Shown here piece after piece: positions 51,801 to 64,000 of a DNA stretch of 64,000 nucleotides. Within the stretch, counting starts at the first letter, position 1. The number at the start of each line of letters is the position of its first letter. Source of the DNA: Trochalopteron elliotii (Eukaryota; Chordata; Aves; Passeriformes; Leiothrichidae); assembly GCA_024734555.1 (NCBI GenBank), contig JANPWX010000008.1:6048982-6112981 (forward strand). Direction: 5' to 3'. Under the pieces are notes generated by a model that had not been told where the DNA came from, did not search any database, and worked only from the letters and a program-made list of their open reading frames with translations. Position numbers and translations under genes: made by a program.

Positions 51801-54800
51801 ACATTTTGGCAATTGTGTCCTGTGTCTCAAATGTATTTGGAAACCACAAATGATCACTGGAACTGACAGCATGTACTGAGAGTTGTTGTCATGTATGCAG
51901 TACACTTTTGTAAGCCTTGGATGTAGCTTTATGTCCTTTCAGAAGTTTATTTGATTGTCTCTTTTTGGAACTGTAACTCCATGGAATAATCATGCAGCAA
52001 GTAAAATGTTCAGTAGTGTGAACATTTGTTTGCAGCACTGTGATATCACTAGTGTGAAACTACCAGGGGATATGCTTGGATTTTCCCCTAATTTGAAGTT
52101 AAGATTCAGGCAGTTCTCAGAGGCAGCTTAAATAATGCATTTCTACATCTTCTCTGCATGTGGTTGCTTGAGTAATAGCACTGGGTCCATGAGGCAGTAT
52201 ATTTAGAGATTTTGTGTCTGATATACCGTCTGTGAGGAGGTGGAGAATGAATGGCAGTGTGAAAGCCCAAAAACTACCTTAATTGCCTAGGACTACCTCT
52301 GATTGACTGTGAGAAGGCAACATCTGTCTGGCTATAGTGTAAACCCTGATCAAGACCAAGTGAGGCAAAAAGAGAGTAGAATTGGATGTCATGGCTTCTG
52401 TCCATCATTCTGTGCTCTTTCAAGAACATCCTAAGGTGAATATTTTACTCAGAACATTTTTTTTAATTGTTATAATTTCCAGTATGACTATATGCTGTAA
52501 TTGGGTAAAGAATGGATAAATTAAGTTTCGATTAGGTAATCAGTTTTGACTTTTCAGGGTTAACCTGTGTATAATATACATTTAACTGAGGGAACAAGGA
52601 AGAGCCATTTAGTCAGGAACTGAGTGCTCTTGCATGAACAAACAACGTAACCCCCATTTTTATCTTCAAAGATGTTTAGAAGCTGAAGAGGCAAGTCTTA
52701 CTTGTTCTGCTATTTGATATTGCTGCACAGGAGTTTACACTTAAATTGACAACTTCAGTTGTTTAAGGTAGGGAGGAAGTGAGAAATTAGTTTTAGCTTC
52801 ATTAAAAATACTCCCCCTCTGCTTGGGATGACAACAGTATCATCTGCAAACTGATCAGCCTTTTTCAGCTGAGGACACCCAAGGCACCAGATGAACATGG
52901 GTTTTAGAGGGAACCTGTGGTAGTTTTCTGTTGGTTTTCTGCCCTGTGAGGAGTCCCTCCTCTGCAACAGCTGTGCCAATAGCTGCATCCACCCAGGCAG
53001 ATCCACTTCACAACATCAACTGGTGGGTAGGTGCCAGGAAAATTGCCTGAAAGCTGTAAAGACAGGAGTAGCAGAGGTTTTCAAGCTGCTGACAGGAAAG
53101 TCTCCCTCTTCAGCAGCAGAGGGTTTTTTCCTCAGACTTCTTGTAATATTAAAGTGTTAATAAAAGGAGTAAACCAAAATTTAGAAAGGAAAGAAAAAAT
53201 GCCATCAAATTATTTTTTAAACTAACCTGTTCCTTTCCCTGATTGTTGGGATGAAGGACCAGTCTCAGCATATATGGTAAAATGAGGGCTGTTGCGGGGG
53301 TTTGTTTGTATTTTTTTTAATTTAGTCCGCTTCCCAGCATGCAAATCAAGGGGATTACCATCATTATAACATCATCCTGTTGTAGGAATCTCCTACTGCT
53401 TAATTTTTATCCTTCCACCGTCAGTATTGGAAGGAGAGATCCTAAAGTAGGACTTCACCTTTTCAGCATTTTTGAAGTTAGTGAGACAGGACTGGGTTAA
53501 AAATGCGTGATACCTCACCTACCAGGCAAAAGGGAGATGAAGGAACATGGGTGGTTTTGACTGAAGTCTTGTCTTCCCCCACACTAGAACAGAGTAAAGG
53601 TAGGGACGAAGGGAAAAGTCATCTGCAAACAGGCTGTTAAGGAACAGTGATAATAAATCTGTTGAGTGGAGTGTTCGTTGTTCATGCCCAGATATACTTG
53701 CTAATAGAACATTTTTAGCCATAAGCATGTACCTCATTCTTACAATGGCTTCTTTTATTTCTATGTCCCCAAAGAGGAAAATCCTCATTGTCCTGTAAAG
53801 TCAACTTTGAAGTCGCTTTTCCCTTCTGAAAAACCTGAGTTGTGATCTTAAGCAGGGTGATAGCTGATTTGCAGTGAAAACCAGGTTATTCGACTTTCAA
53901 ACATAAGCATTCATATTAGTGATTTTCATCAATAAATGACATTATAGCATTTTTCTCTGTGAAACTTAAAAGGATGAGGGTTTCATTCTGTCCTCTGTTC
54001 ACTGTCATAATACTATATTAGGTCATTTGAGTTTTAGAGATCACTTTGATAACAACATTGCAGGACATACCTGAAGTGGAATTCTAGTCTAAATTTTAAA
54101 ATGTGTTATTTAGGAACATAATTAGAGCTCTTGCACTGGTGATGATTGAATTCTATAAGGTTAGGAGTTCATTGCAGGGAAGCATTCTGAAAATTAAAGG
54201 ATAACTAGAATTAGCGACATGAAAACTGAACTGAGGTATCTGAGATGCCTGTGATTCTGTTGCCTCTGAAGTAGTCAGGGGTCACTCTGTACTGATGGAT
54301 GCTTGGAAAACTTGGAAGAACAGATTTATAAAACAGTTCATAATTCTTTTAAAATTCAAGCAAACCCATATTTTTTAGTGTGTAATCCTTTTTTTAAAGG
54401 ATTCACCTTCACCCCCTAAAATTTTGAGTCATGGGACTATTTAGAGGTAGAAAGATTATGGGGAAAACTACTTGTCAAAAGACGTGAGGGCTTTACTGGA
54501 ATAAGTGTTTGTCCTTATGGTCACACTGCATTGTTCTGTATTTTGCTTGGTTCACAGTTGCTCAGTTTCAGCCAAAGGGGACTTTCTCCCTCATATTCAT
54601 AATGTCCTCTCTGACAGGCTCTTAGCTAAAGCCACACATTAATACCTCATTAATGACATTGTTTAGCTTAATGTTAATTTTACGTACAGATGGTCTGTTT
54701 TCAGTCCATTGTGCACAGTTCTTTCTGCTGTCCCTGAAGGTGCTATGTAGAACCCTGTCAGTAGTGTACAGAAAGCCCACACTAAACAAACTGTATGTGA

Positions 54801-55269
54801 CAGTAACACACACATTATCTCCTTAGCCACTTAAGAATATGTACCAGAGATGATAATTGTGGCTGATTGCTTGAGGCTTCACAGCATCTGAATTCAGCCA
54901 TTAGTAATTGAAAGATTTGGTCTCAGCATCTCTTGAAATCTGATCTAAACGTTGCCAGTGTGCAAGGTTATTTGTTAAGATCCAGTGCCAATATCCTCTA
55001 AAATAATAGCAAGCATACATCACTTTGATGCATTCCCAGTGGCTGCAAATAGTTCCTTTACACGGGCACGCAATCAAGTGCCATCTTAAAAGCACACATC
55101 ACGTCACAGTGCTCCTGAAGAGCATCCCTAGAGGCTCCCTGTGTTTCTTGAAAATGCACACTGAGCTCTAATCTGTGTTTTAGTCCCTGTGTGTATATTA
55201 ATAATTATATTCTGTAAAATTATTGTCCTATGTTTTGAAAGTGGCAACAAAGAATTATATGAGCAGAGT

Positions 55270-55285
55270 TCTTTCTTTCTTTCTT
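55270..55285. repeat. (CTTT)n microsatellite truncated by an assembly gap
   Basis: Four CTTT units run directly into the N block. The array probably continues into the unsequenced part and may be the cause of the gap. Confidence 0.85.
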
Positions 55286-55589
55286 NNNNNNNNNNNNNNN
55301 NNNNNNNNNNNNNNNNNNNNNNNNNNNNNNNNNNNNNNNNNNNNNNNNNNNNNNNNNNNNNNNNNNNNNNNNNNNNNNNNNNNNNNNNNNNNNNNNNNNN
55401 NNNNNNNNNNNNNNNNNNNNNNNNNNNNNNNNNNNNNNNNNNNNNNNNNNNNNNNNNNNNNNNNNNNNNNNNNNNNNNNNNNNNNNNNNNNNNNNNNNNN
55501 NNNNNNNNNNNNNNNNNNNNNNNNNNNNNNNNNNNNNNNNNNNNNNNNNNNNNNNNNNNNNNNNNNNNNNNNNNNNNNNNNNNNNNNNN
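55286..55589. other. Assembly gap, 304 N
   Basis: A run of 304 unknown bases. Sequence resumes at TTATTATGTTGCAC. Open frames of 127-151 codons reported across it consist mostly of unknown residues and are artefacts. Confidence 1.
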
Positions 55590-56027
55590 TTATTATGTTG
55601 CACAAGTCACTACAATATATTGGCACTATATTAATGCACACTAATATTTGTGACATTTTCTTTTATCTCCTGTGAACTTTGATTTTCAATTCAAAATGTA
55701 TTTTGCTAATTCCACAGAAAGACAGAATGTGACCAGTGCAAAATTGTTAATATCTGAAATAAGTCATTAAGCTTGTGGGTCTAATCCTAAAAGCCAGGAA
55801 ATGATTCCTATAGGTCTTGAAGATTCATCCTGTAGATACTACATAATAGGAATGAAAATCTGATTAATGTGTATAATTAAAGCAACACATACACCAGGAG
55901 AAGGTAGGCCACAACCATTTGCTGAATGGTGATATAACACATTTCTCTTTCCAACTCTTGCATTATTGCCACCATTTCAGCAAGGTGGGTGGAAAGAAAC
56001 GATTTATTGTTGTGAAGGGAATTATAA

Positions 56028-56166
56028 ATATATTATTACTAATATGTTATGCTAACATCATTTTAATCAGGTAATTATTAAAGGACTGTTTGGCCTTTAA
56101 GGACATTGATTTAATGGGAATTAATTTAATGATTGAACACTGTTTGTGTAACATTATCATTGCTAG
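56028..56166. promoter_or_regulatory. Second TAAT/ATTA-dense block, possible conserved noncoding element
   Basis: About a dozen TAAT or ATTA tetramers are packed into about 140 bases, including the overlapping words in 'gggaattaatttaatgattg'. There is no repeat signature or coding potential. It resembles developmental enhancer-type noncoding sequence, but this is inference from composition alone. Confidence 0.25.
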
Positions 56167-59100
56167 TGATGCAGAAAATTGGAATCTCAGCTCAGCTGAA
56201 AAGAGTTTAGACTTTTTATTATCACATTAGATACTATTCTACTGGAATGTAGTTATTAGACCCTTTCTTATACTTTCAGAATATATTTAAATATTTGGGG
56301 TTTATCTAAAAATTTCTGAATAGAAAAAGTAGGTTAAAATTTTTGTCATTGTGCACTCCTTTTTGATAGAGGCTTGAATTTCTGTTTAAAATAGCCTTTT
56401 AGAAAGTCCATTAGATTTTGTGTTTGACTTGCTTCTCCCATAAAACAAATTTTCTCTGTTTTCATTCTCTGCTTTCTTCTCTGCAAACCTGATGATTTTT
56501 TTTTTAGGTAGAATAGAGTTTGACTGATAGAAAAGTTTTGCAACTTTAAAGACACAGCAGCTTTTAAAAATAGCAGCAGAGCACAGTTCTGTCTAGATTA
56601 TTCTGAGGCTGAATCCCTGCACTGTCTAGTCACAGCTTGGAAATGGTGAGCATCATAAAAGGAGTGTGTTCAGTAGCTGAGGGTTAAGACAAAGTTAAAG
56701 CTGATCTTTATAGTTACAACTCCCACTTACCTAAAGGTATGTTGTCTCTGGATGCCCTCCTTGGTTTGCCCTTAGGAGTGCTATTGTCACAAATTATTTT
56801 TCATCTTCCTAGTGCCTCTAACTGCTGTTGTATATAAATTAGACCCAGGAGAAAAGGGGAGCATGTAGTGAAGTGGTGCGTCTGGCAAACTACTGCAAAT
56901 AGATTAATGTTCAAACAAAATTTTACTCCAGGATGTCTGACAGTTCCTGCTGTATCCTGGCAGAATTTTCCAAGGGAGCCCGGTGGCCAAATTATCAGTC
57001 CTCTGTCACTAGAACAAAGCTGTTATAGTAGACACAGTGAGTTAGGCAGGCTGGTATTTGAAGACTGATAGAAAAATAATTTGGTAATAGACATAGAAGA
57101 GACATAAACTTACAAACGCAGTAGGTTACTAATCCAGTGGTGAGCAAGGCTGTCGTAGGCTGAAATGCTTTGCACTGGGTAGCACTCACCCTTTCCTTGA
57201 TGCTACAGGATTTTCTAGCTTCGGAGAGGATATTTTCAATGAACGTGACTGAAGAATCTGTATTTTAAGCAAAATAGTTTGTGAGAGGGCATTTTGCAAA
57301 TCTTTTGGATATTTCTATTTGTCCATCAGGTCGTATGTCAAGGCCCTCTGACCAGATTTATGAGATGGGTTCTCTGGCCTGTAACTTGATGGGGCTTTTT
57401 GGACACTGCCACTGGTCCTTGATTAGTCCCAGCATTTGAAATCTCAGCATGTGTAATCTTTTCCTATTAATGAGAAAACAGAGCTGAGCAATGAGCCTTA
57501 GTATGTGAGTCAAGTGCCAAAGGCACTTCCAAACAGATACACAGCAGTAGCAAATGGAGGATTTTCAGAGGGAGTTTTCAAGATACGAAATGTAGCTTGG
57601 AGGTGCCTGCTGGCCAGCAGTAACAGAGGGTGACAAGGTAGCATGGTAATCCCTCTCTCAGATTGGAACTGGCTCGTACCTGGCCTCCTTGGTAGGAGGT
57701 TGGGGGAAGCCTACATCTGCATCCACAAGGTTGTGCATATACCCTCAGGTTAGCTGGCTTCCAGAGCTGCTGACAAGGATCTTTAGCATGTATAAGATGC
57801 AGCTTCTCAAACTCCTTCACAGATTTCAGATAACTAGGAGTGATTTGAAAGAAGCCTGAAGGAGAGGAATGATAGTTTTGGATTTTCTCCCTGTCGCATA
57901 AAGGGGAGAAATAAATGAGGAGAGCTTTTTTTTGTGCATCATTGCTTTCCTTCTGGGAGTGCAATGAGGCCAGTGCTTCCCACCCAGCTGAAAGAAAACA
58001 ATCTTCCAGGGAGAAAACGTAATGAGATTAGTCAGGGGATCATTACACTAACAGCAACAAATGGCAAGAGTAAGTGATTGTTTAGTTCAGAAATAAGACA
58101 TTAAGAGGTGAAAAAATTAATCAGAGCACCAAAAGACAAAGTGAACACATTCTTTAATTGCTTATAGACCAGCAGGAGAAATATGAATAATAAACAAGAA
58201 CAGTTGAAATACAGAAATTGATCTCCATGGCGTTTCTGAAATCTAGTAGAAACACTTGGAAATACTGAAAGTCAGATGGACAAGGTGGGAAAAAGGTGTC
58301 ACTATGTCAAAATGGCATTAGGTATTTCAGAGGTTGAAAACTTGGAAAGAGCTGATGTTGGGGTTTTCTTGGAGCACAAAATGAGATGGGAGACAGTGTC
58401 TGCTGCAGAACACCAAATCACACTGGAGTGGAGGATAGTTGGCTCCTGTAGAGCATCTCTGTAATGCATAAGGGAAAACGTGAGGTGGTAGAGGTGCAGT
58501 CAGGCTGAGTGGAGTGTGTTTGAAGCCTCCAGCTGCCCATGCTGAAGTATCTGGAATGCCCATGTGAAGCATAATGAAAAGAAAAGAAACACTGATTGCA
58601 CCAATGTATTGAGTGCTACAAACTTCCGAGAAAAAATGACATGGGGAGAAAGTGTACACAGAGACGAGGCAGAGCTGGGAAAAACAGGAAGGAGGGCACT
58701 GAAAACTTTATTAGGAAATACAGAAACCTTAATGATATTGGTGCATTAGGTGAAGGTGACACTATTCAAAATTGTTATGCCAGAAAGGCAATAAATATTT
58801 CTCTTCTGTGCTTGTGAAAAAGCAAATTAAATACTTTCTGTGTAGTGGAGGTTAAATGGTAGCTACTACCATAACACAGTTTCAAATCAGCAAATTCAAA
58901 CAAATTTCACCCAAGCATATATGAGAGTTTGCTGTGTAGGTTCCAAAATTTCTGTTTGCTGACTTGAATCTTAGAACATTGGGCAGGTTTTAGAAAGGTG
59001 ACAAAAAAAAAATTATTGTAAACCTAAAGACCAAACTGAACATTCAATTCAAGTTTTTCTTCCTTCTTAATATCTGGATGTAACAAGATGAAAGATATAA

Positions 59101-61806
59101 AAGTATAAACAGACACTTAAAAATTTCAAAAGATATAACCATTTTAAAAGTCTACACATGACTTTTACTATTTTATTTTAAGAAAAGAAAACTTTATCTT
59201 TGGGATTTGATGGAAACTTTTTTAATCACTTTGGTAAATAAAAAAATTGGGTCCCTTCCAATCCTACTACTTTCAATGAACTCAAAGAACAGTTCCTAAT
59301 ATATTTGGATTATTTTCACAGTATAGTAATAATACATAGATGCAGTGCCCTCTCTTCAGGAAGTGAAGACCTGAAGAAATGTTTCCTGCGTGAAGCAAGA
59401 TATCTGAATGTCTCTTTTCATCCTTTTTTTTTTTAATCACTACACTTTGATACAAACCAAATGCTACAGGAGGAACAGGTGGTGTGGTGAGTAAAAACTA
59501 TAGCTGGCTCTTGGACTTCTCCACACCTTGTAAGATCTGGCTGCCAACCCTGCCTCATGATCAGCTCCTTCTCCACTCCCAAACCCCTGCAATCTGCCAA
59601 TATGTGCAAGGATAGGGAATTCAGCCACTGATTTACAAGCTTATTTGGAAGGCATTACCAATTCAAGAAGTTGTATTCTCCTGTAGAATAATTCGTTGTG
59701 CCTGCTGTGGTCAATGGGTGTTAACTTCAGCACAAAATGGAATATTACAAGCTCAGGCTGTGGCATGCCAGCTTAAATGTTATGGACAAATGAACATGCA
59801 AAGTTCAAGGAAGAATAGGGAAGGATAGATGAAAAAAATGAAAATAAGGGAAGAAAAATTCATGATGAGAGATTTCCCGACAACTTCCAAGCTGCATTTA
59901 CTTCACAGCTGGTAGAAATAGGTATAGGCTTCATTGACTGTAAAATATTTTTTGTCCTATACTGAATTGAACATTTCCAATTGAAAATGGGAGAGATTTT
60001 ATATTATCAAGAAAGTTTTAACAGAACAATAGCAATAGCTAACGCTCTGAATGTTCTGCCTTTGAAGAGCTCTGCTTTGCAGAGTTTTGCAAAGATCACA
60101 GAGCTCAGTCAAACTTTAGGTTTTGTTTCTTGTGGCAAAAAAAAGCAGAAATATGAAATACCTTTTCCTCTTTGTTAATGCAATCTTATTTCCCTTACAC
60201 TCACTCTCTATTAATGTCCCTTTCACAAAGAAGACAGAAGACATGCATTGATCGAAACTGTTTGCAACAGGCATCTGCACTTCTTTATTTATGGAAATTG
60301 CAGATGCACAGCTTAATTGATGTGATTGTTCTAGCAGGCTAAAGGCTAAATTGCAGCCAACTCCCAAGTCCCTTTGTGCTTTTTTACCAAAGGCCAATAA
60401 TTCACTGAATGTGGACAGAATTTTTGTAAGAAAAAGCAGAATCAAAATCTGTCCCCAGATAACCCACCCCATTATTTCTTCATCTTCCTTTTCCAAGCAC
60501 AGTTGAGATTCTTGCTTTTAATTTTGATAGCATTACAGTTCTTCAACAAAACAGTTACCATTAACATATTTTTCATGGTTCTTTAAATTATCTGGAAAAC
60601 TCCTTACACAGAAATTCAGATCACTGCAGTTTTTCTTCAGGGAAACAATTGACAAATCCCTCAGAAGATGTTTGGAAAAAAGAGCCTATGCATTTTGAAT
60701 TCTTCATATTTAGTCCAGAATTATAAAATACCAAGATCTTACCAGGCTGTGATCCTGAATTTCCCTATTTTGCCTATTTGTCCTGTGTTTTCATTCCTCC
60801 TTCTTGCCTGTACTTCTCTCTTGTGATTTTTGATACAAAGAAACCTTTAAACTGAATACTAAAGGGGGAAAATAATTTTTAAAGTAAAAATGCGTATGGT
60901 AATTGCATAGTTTCACATTTTATCTTCTAAGTTGGGTTTTATCCTGATATTTAAGTCTGTCATAATTATGCATTATATTGTTTGCATTATCAAGACAATG
61001 GATTATTTTTCCTGCCTCCTATTTAGCTTGAACCCTTGGAAAGAAACGGGAACAAACAGAAATTCATAAGATAAGTTGCAGTCTAAGCCTGTCATCTGAA
61101 GTAGGCCAACATTAAAATGATCTAGGATTGATGAAGGAGAGCTGCATTAGATGAGAGTGGGAGGACTAAAAGTAATTTCTTTCACTGTGGCTTCTACAGT
61201 AATTCAGCTTTTTCAGAAAACTCCCAATAAGATTGATCTTTCTAGTTCAGTTTGCTCTGGAAAATATCTTTCCCTTCCTGCACATGCAATCTGAAAATTT
61301 TAAAGGCCGATTAGATTTTTCTAAGTGATTTTAGCACCCATCACACGTCAGATGAATTATACTGGGAGCTGTAGCCACAATATAGGTGATATACAGGTAG
61401 TGGAATTTTGTGCTGCATTATAACCTACTGTGAGTGTATTGGAATAATCATAATAAATGATAACATAGCCTCTGTATTCCTTTGAGATCTCTCTCTTAGT
61501 GTGACAAAGCAACTCCAGGACTGCTGTCTTCTGTGATGTCCATTTGTTTCATGAGTGGGGCTCAGTATTTTAAAGCACTGCTTATCGTGCCCCCACAGCA
61601 GTGTTTTCACTGTGACCACAACAAGTGTGCTGACCTCCACTGATGAATTGTGCTGTAGGAATGAGGTGTCAGTTTTTCCTCTGGTCATCAACACGTGTCT
61701 GCATTACACAATGCCTTGGGCATTAGGGGTTTCTAAGATTTGCTGGTATGATGGAAAGACAGCAGCAGGCAAAGATTTGTTCCATGTTGTTGGGTCCCTC
61801 CTGTTT

Positions 61807-61833
61807 TGTGCTGTGTGTGCTGTGTGTCCTGTG
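61807..61833. repeat. 9-bp minisatellite, three units
   Basis: TGTGCTGTG is repeated exactly twice and followed by TGTCCTGTG. Small and probably slippage-derived. Confidence 0.85.
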
Positions 61834-64000
61834 TGTAACCTCTTGTAACTAGAACATGGCATGATCCGTAAAGATGTCAATGCACCTGGAACTCATCCTA
61901 GATTGTGGAAAGCAGAGCTCAGGGAGGATTGCATGTCTGTCCCTCCTGCACACTCCCCATTAATTAATTAAAGTCAAGAATAGTATCTTTTAGGTCTGTA
62001 GCTCTCTGTCATGGTAATGTTAATGGAGAAGCAGTGATTGGTGCTCTCCTGAGTGACCCGGCACTCTCCTGCACTGAGAAAATGTGGACTGGGACTGAAA
62101 GAAAACTTCAGAAAGTTTTATCCCCAGAAACAAAATTGGGGAGACTGAAGAGGTTTCTTAAGGTGAACTGTCATGGTGCAGGACATGTTTTAGCAAAGAG
62201 TGCAATGGAACGAGACTGTATCACAGTAAGTCTCCTAATAGATGCCAACAAAATGATACCATGGCAGTAAAAGATCTCCTTTGGTTTCTGTTTCTTTTCT
62301 TCTTTTACTGGGAAAGGTGGAGTACCCTGCATGTGCTGCTTAAAAAAAAGTCATGCACCTATGCAGTTGTGGTGTCAGCCCTGCTTTAGAAATGATGGTT
62401 TAAGAAGCCTCAGTGCAAGAATTGTTAGAGGAGTGAGGAATTGTTTTGATATGTGTTTATTGTACATGTACTTCAATACAAGCTTTGTTGTCAAGCTTCA
62501 TTTATTGAGTGCTGGTATACAAGGTACAACTGTGAATTAGGAACAAGGCTTCACAAACACCTGGATGAAATAAAAACAATTGGGCTAACCAGCATTCATG
62601 GCTTTTAAAGTCTAGTTTTAACAAGAGAGGGAAGAGGAAAAGGTGACAGTGAATAGTGGAGACAACCTTACTGAACTACAGGAAAGCTGTATGGACAGTA
62701 GGGAATGCTGTGGCTGAGGGATCTACAGTGGCTTTCATGTTCACTTGATGCACAACATCCTTGCTTGAACCAGAAGGCAGGTGTGTGAGCTTCAATGGTC
62801 CTTTCTCTTCTAACATTTAATTTCAATTCAAAAATGTGAGAATTTAAGAGTTTTACTTATTAAGCTGAAAAATGGAAATGCAGGGATATCCAAAATACCA
62901 CTGGCTTCTTCTCAGTCACAGTAGACATTAAGTGTGAAGATTATCTGCAGGGATTGGCACCTGAAAGTTAAAAGGACAAACAGCTTTTTCTGATAAATTA
63001 ATATAATTGCTCTTTTCATTTTATTAAAAAATAATTTTTAAATTAAGTATTTCAAAGACATTGCAAAAACTGTTGTAAAGTAAAAGTAATTTAATTTTTT
63101 TGCAGCAGAGAAACTCAGATCTTCAGATGTTGAAGTTAGTGTTCATCTTCAATAATCCTTAGACTGAAATAATATCTCCCAGTCTGATCCGTAGATTCTT
63201 ATTTCAATTACATGGCATCTTGGAAATTAGAGAAAACTTGTTTCCAGCTGTGTAGGTCTAACAGATTTTGTCTGTCAGTTCTGGAATTCTCAAAAGGCAA
63301 AGGATTTCAGTGTTAATATACCAAAAGTATAAATGAATGGAGTCAATTTTTATTTCGCACATGGTACAATTCCACATCCCTGATGCAGGAAAAAAGTTTC
63401 AAGTTTGTTTGGCAATGCAGAGTTCCCAGTGTTTTGTATAGGTAAGAAAAATTCTGAATAAAGCAGTAAGAGGATCCTTAATAGACAACATTGATTAAAC
63501 ATCCAGTTTCTGTACATGAGTGAAAATTATTTGTTCTTTGAATGGGAATAATTGTAATTTGTATTCCCTTACTTGCTGTAGTAGGAGTTTAAACCATTAA
63601 GGTGTTTTCACATAAGTACAAAACAAACTACCTACAGATGATTGAATTGGTAACAAATTGCTTTTGCAAATCCCAGGCATTGTACCATTCGTAAGGTTTT
63701 GCATAGGAGAAAGCTACCTCAAAAATAATATCAGCTTCTGGGCATAGAGGGAGAGGAAAAGGGTGAACATCTTGAGCAGTTGACTATGGGTGTTTGCTGC
63801 GTTCACCTATCCCCCCTTAGTTACTTGTAGCTGTGACAAAACACTGTAGGCAAAACGGGGATTTTAAAAAATCAACATCTTCCTTCATTAAAAGTCTTGC
63901 GATTGATATATTTTTTTAAACAGAAAGAGCTCTTGCAAATACTCCAAACTAGTGTGTTTTGGGGCAGCTATTTGAATAAAAACTGCTGCTTTTCATGGCT

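Noticed and set aside
52836..52850. FADDT motif in a minus-strand frame, as in reverse transcriptase catalytic centres
   Set aside because: The residues on both sides do not match CR1 or any other reverse transcriptase I know; a five-residue match is compatible with chance.
55189..55675. Open frames of 127-151 codons across the N block
   Set aside because: They exist only because unknown bases are translated as X.
57578..57964. 128-codon minus-strand open frame
   Set aside because: No recognisable domain; upstream and downstream sequence looks intronic. Treated as chance.
60116..60496. 126-codon minus-strand open frame with hydrophobic segments
   Set aside because: The hydrophobic parts are phenylalanine- and leucine-rich translations of T-rich sequence, without a family match.

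Overview
The window is vertebrate nuclear DNA, almost certainly avian. The interspersed repeats are CR1 LINE 3' fragments of the bird type, repeat density is low (about 1.5 kb of recognisable CR1 in 64 kb), and the only protein-coding sequence is split by AT-rich introns with GT-AG borders. There are no bacterial-type genes, operons, CRISPR arrays or RNA genes that I can recognise.

The only gene I can support is GRID2 (ionotropic glutamate receptor delta-2), on the + strand. Three consecutive internal coding exons are present: 25484-25585 (34 codons), 37589-37786 (66 codons) and 45334-45646 (104 codons plus one base). The reading frame is continuous across both complete introns, giving 204 residues plus the first base of the next codon. 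In protein order they cover the linker from the amino-terminal domain, most of the S1 half of the ligand-binding clamshell, transmembrane helix M1, and the start of the M2 pore loop up to the Q/R/N-site glutamines. From the usual GRID2 layout these are probably exons 9, 10 and 11. The exon with the rest of M2 and M3 lies beyond base 64000, and the amino-terminal domain exons lie before base 1.

Layout: 1-25483 is the 3' part of the upstream intron, with one CR1, one short CR1 remnant, an old palindromic MITE-like element near 12.4 kb and several low-complexity tracts. 25586-37588 is a 12.0-kb intron with one CR1, an LTR-like fragment and a T-rich tract. 37787-45333 is a 7.5-kb intron with two CR1 copies and a more CpG-rich block. 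45647-64000 is the start of the next intron and includes a 304-base assembly gap next to a (CTTT)n repeat. All five CR1 pieces are antisense to GRID2.

The many 60-150 codon open frames in the introns look like chance, CR1 sequence or gap artefacts, with no recognisable domains. I did not find a convincing undescribed system. The items most worth a second look are possible conserved noncoding blocks (775-1075, 5731-5863, 56028-56166), the palindromic element, a compact hairpin just upstream of the second exon, a minus-strand frame resembling a tail-anchored protein, and an apparent cluster of substitutions in the second exon.
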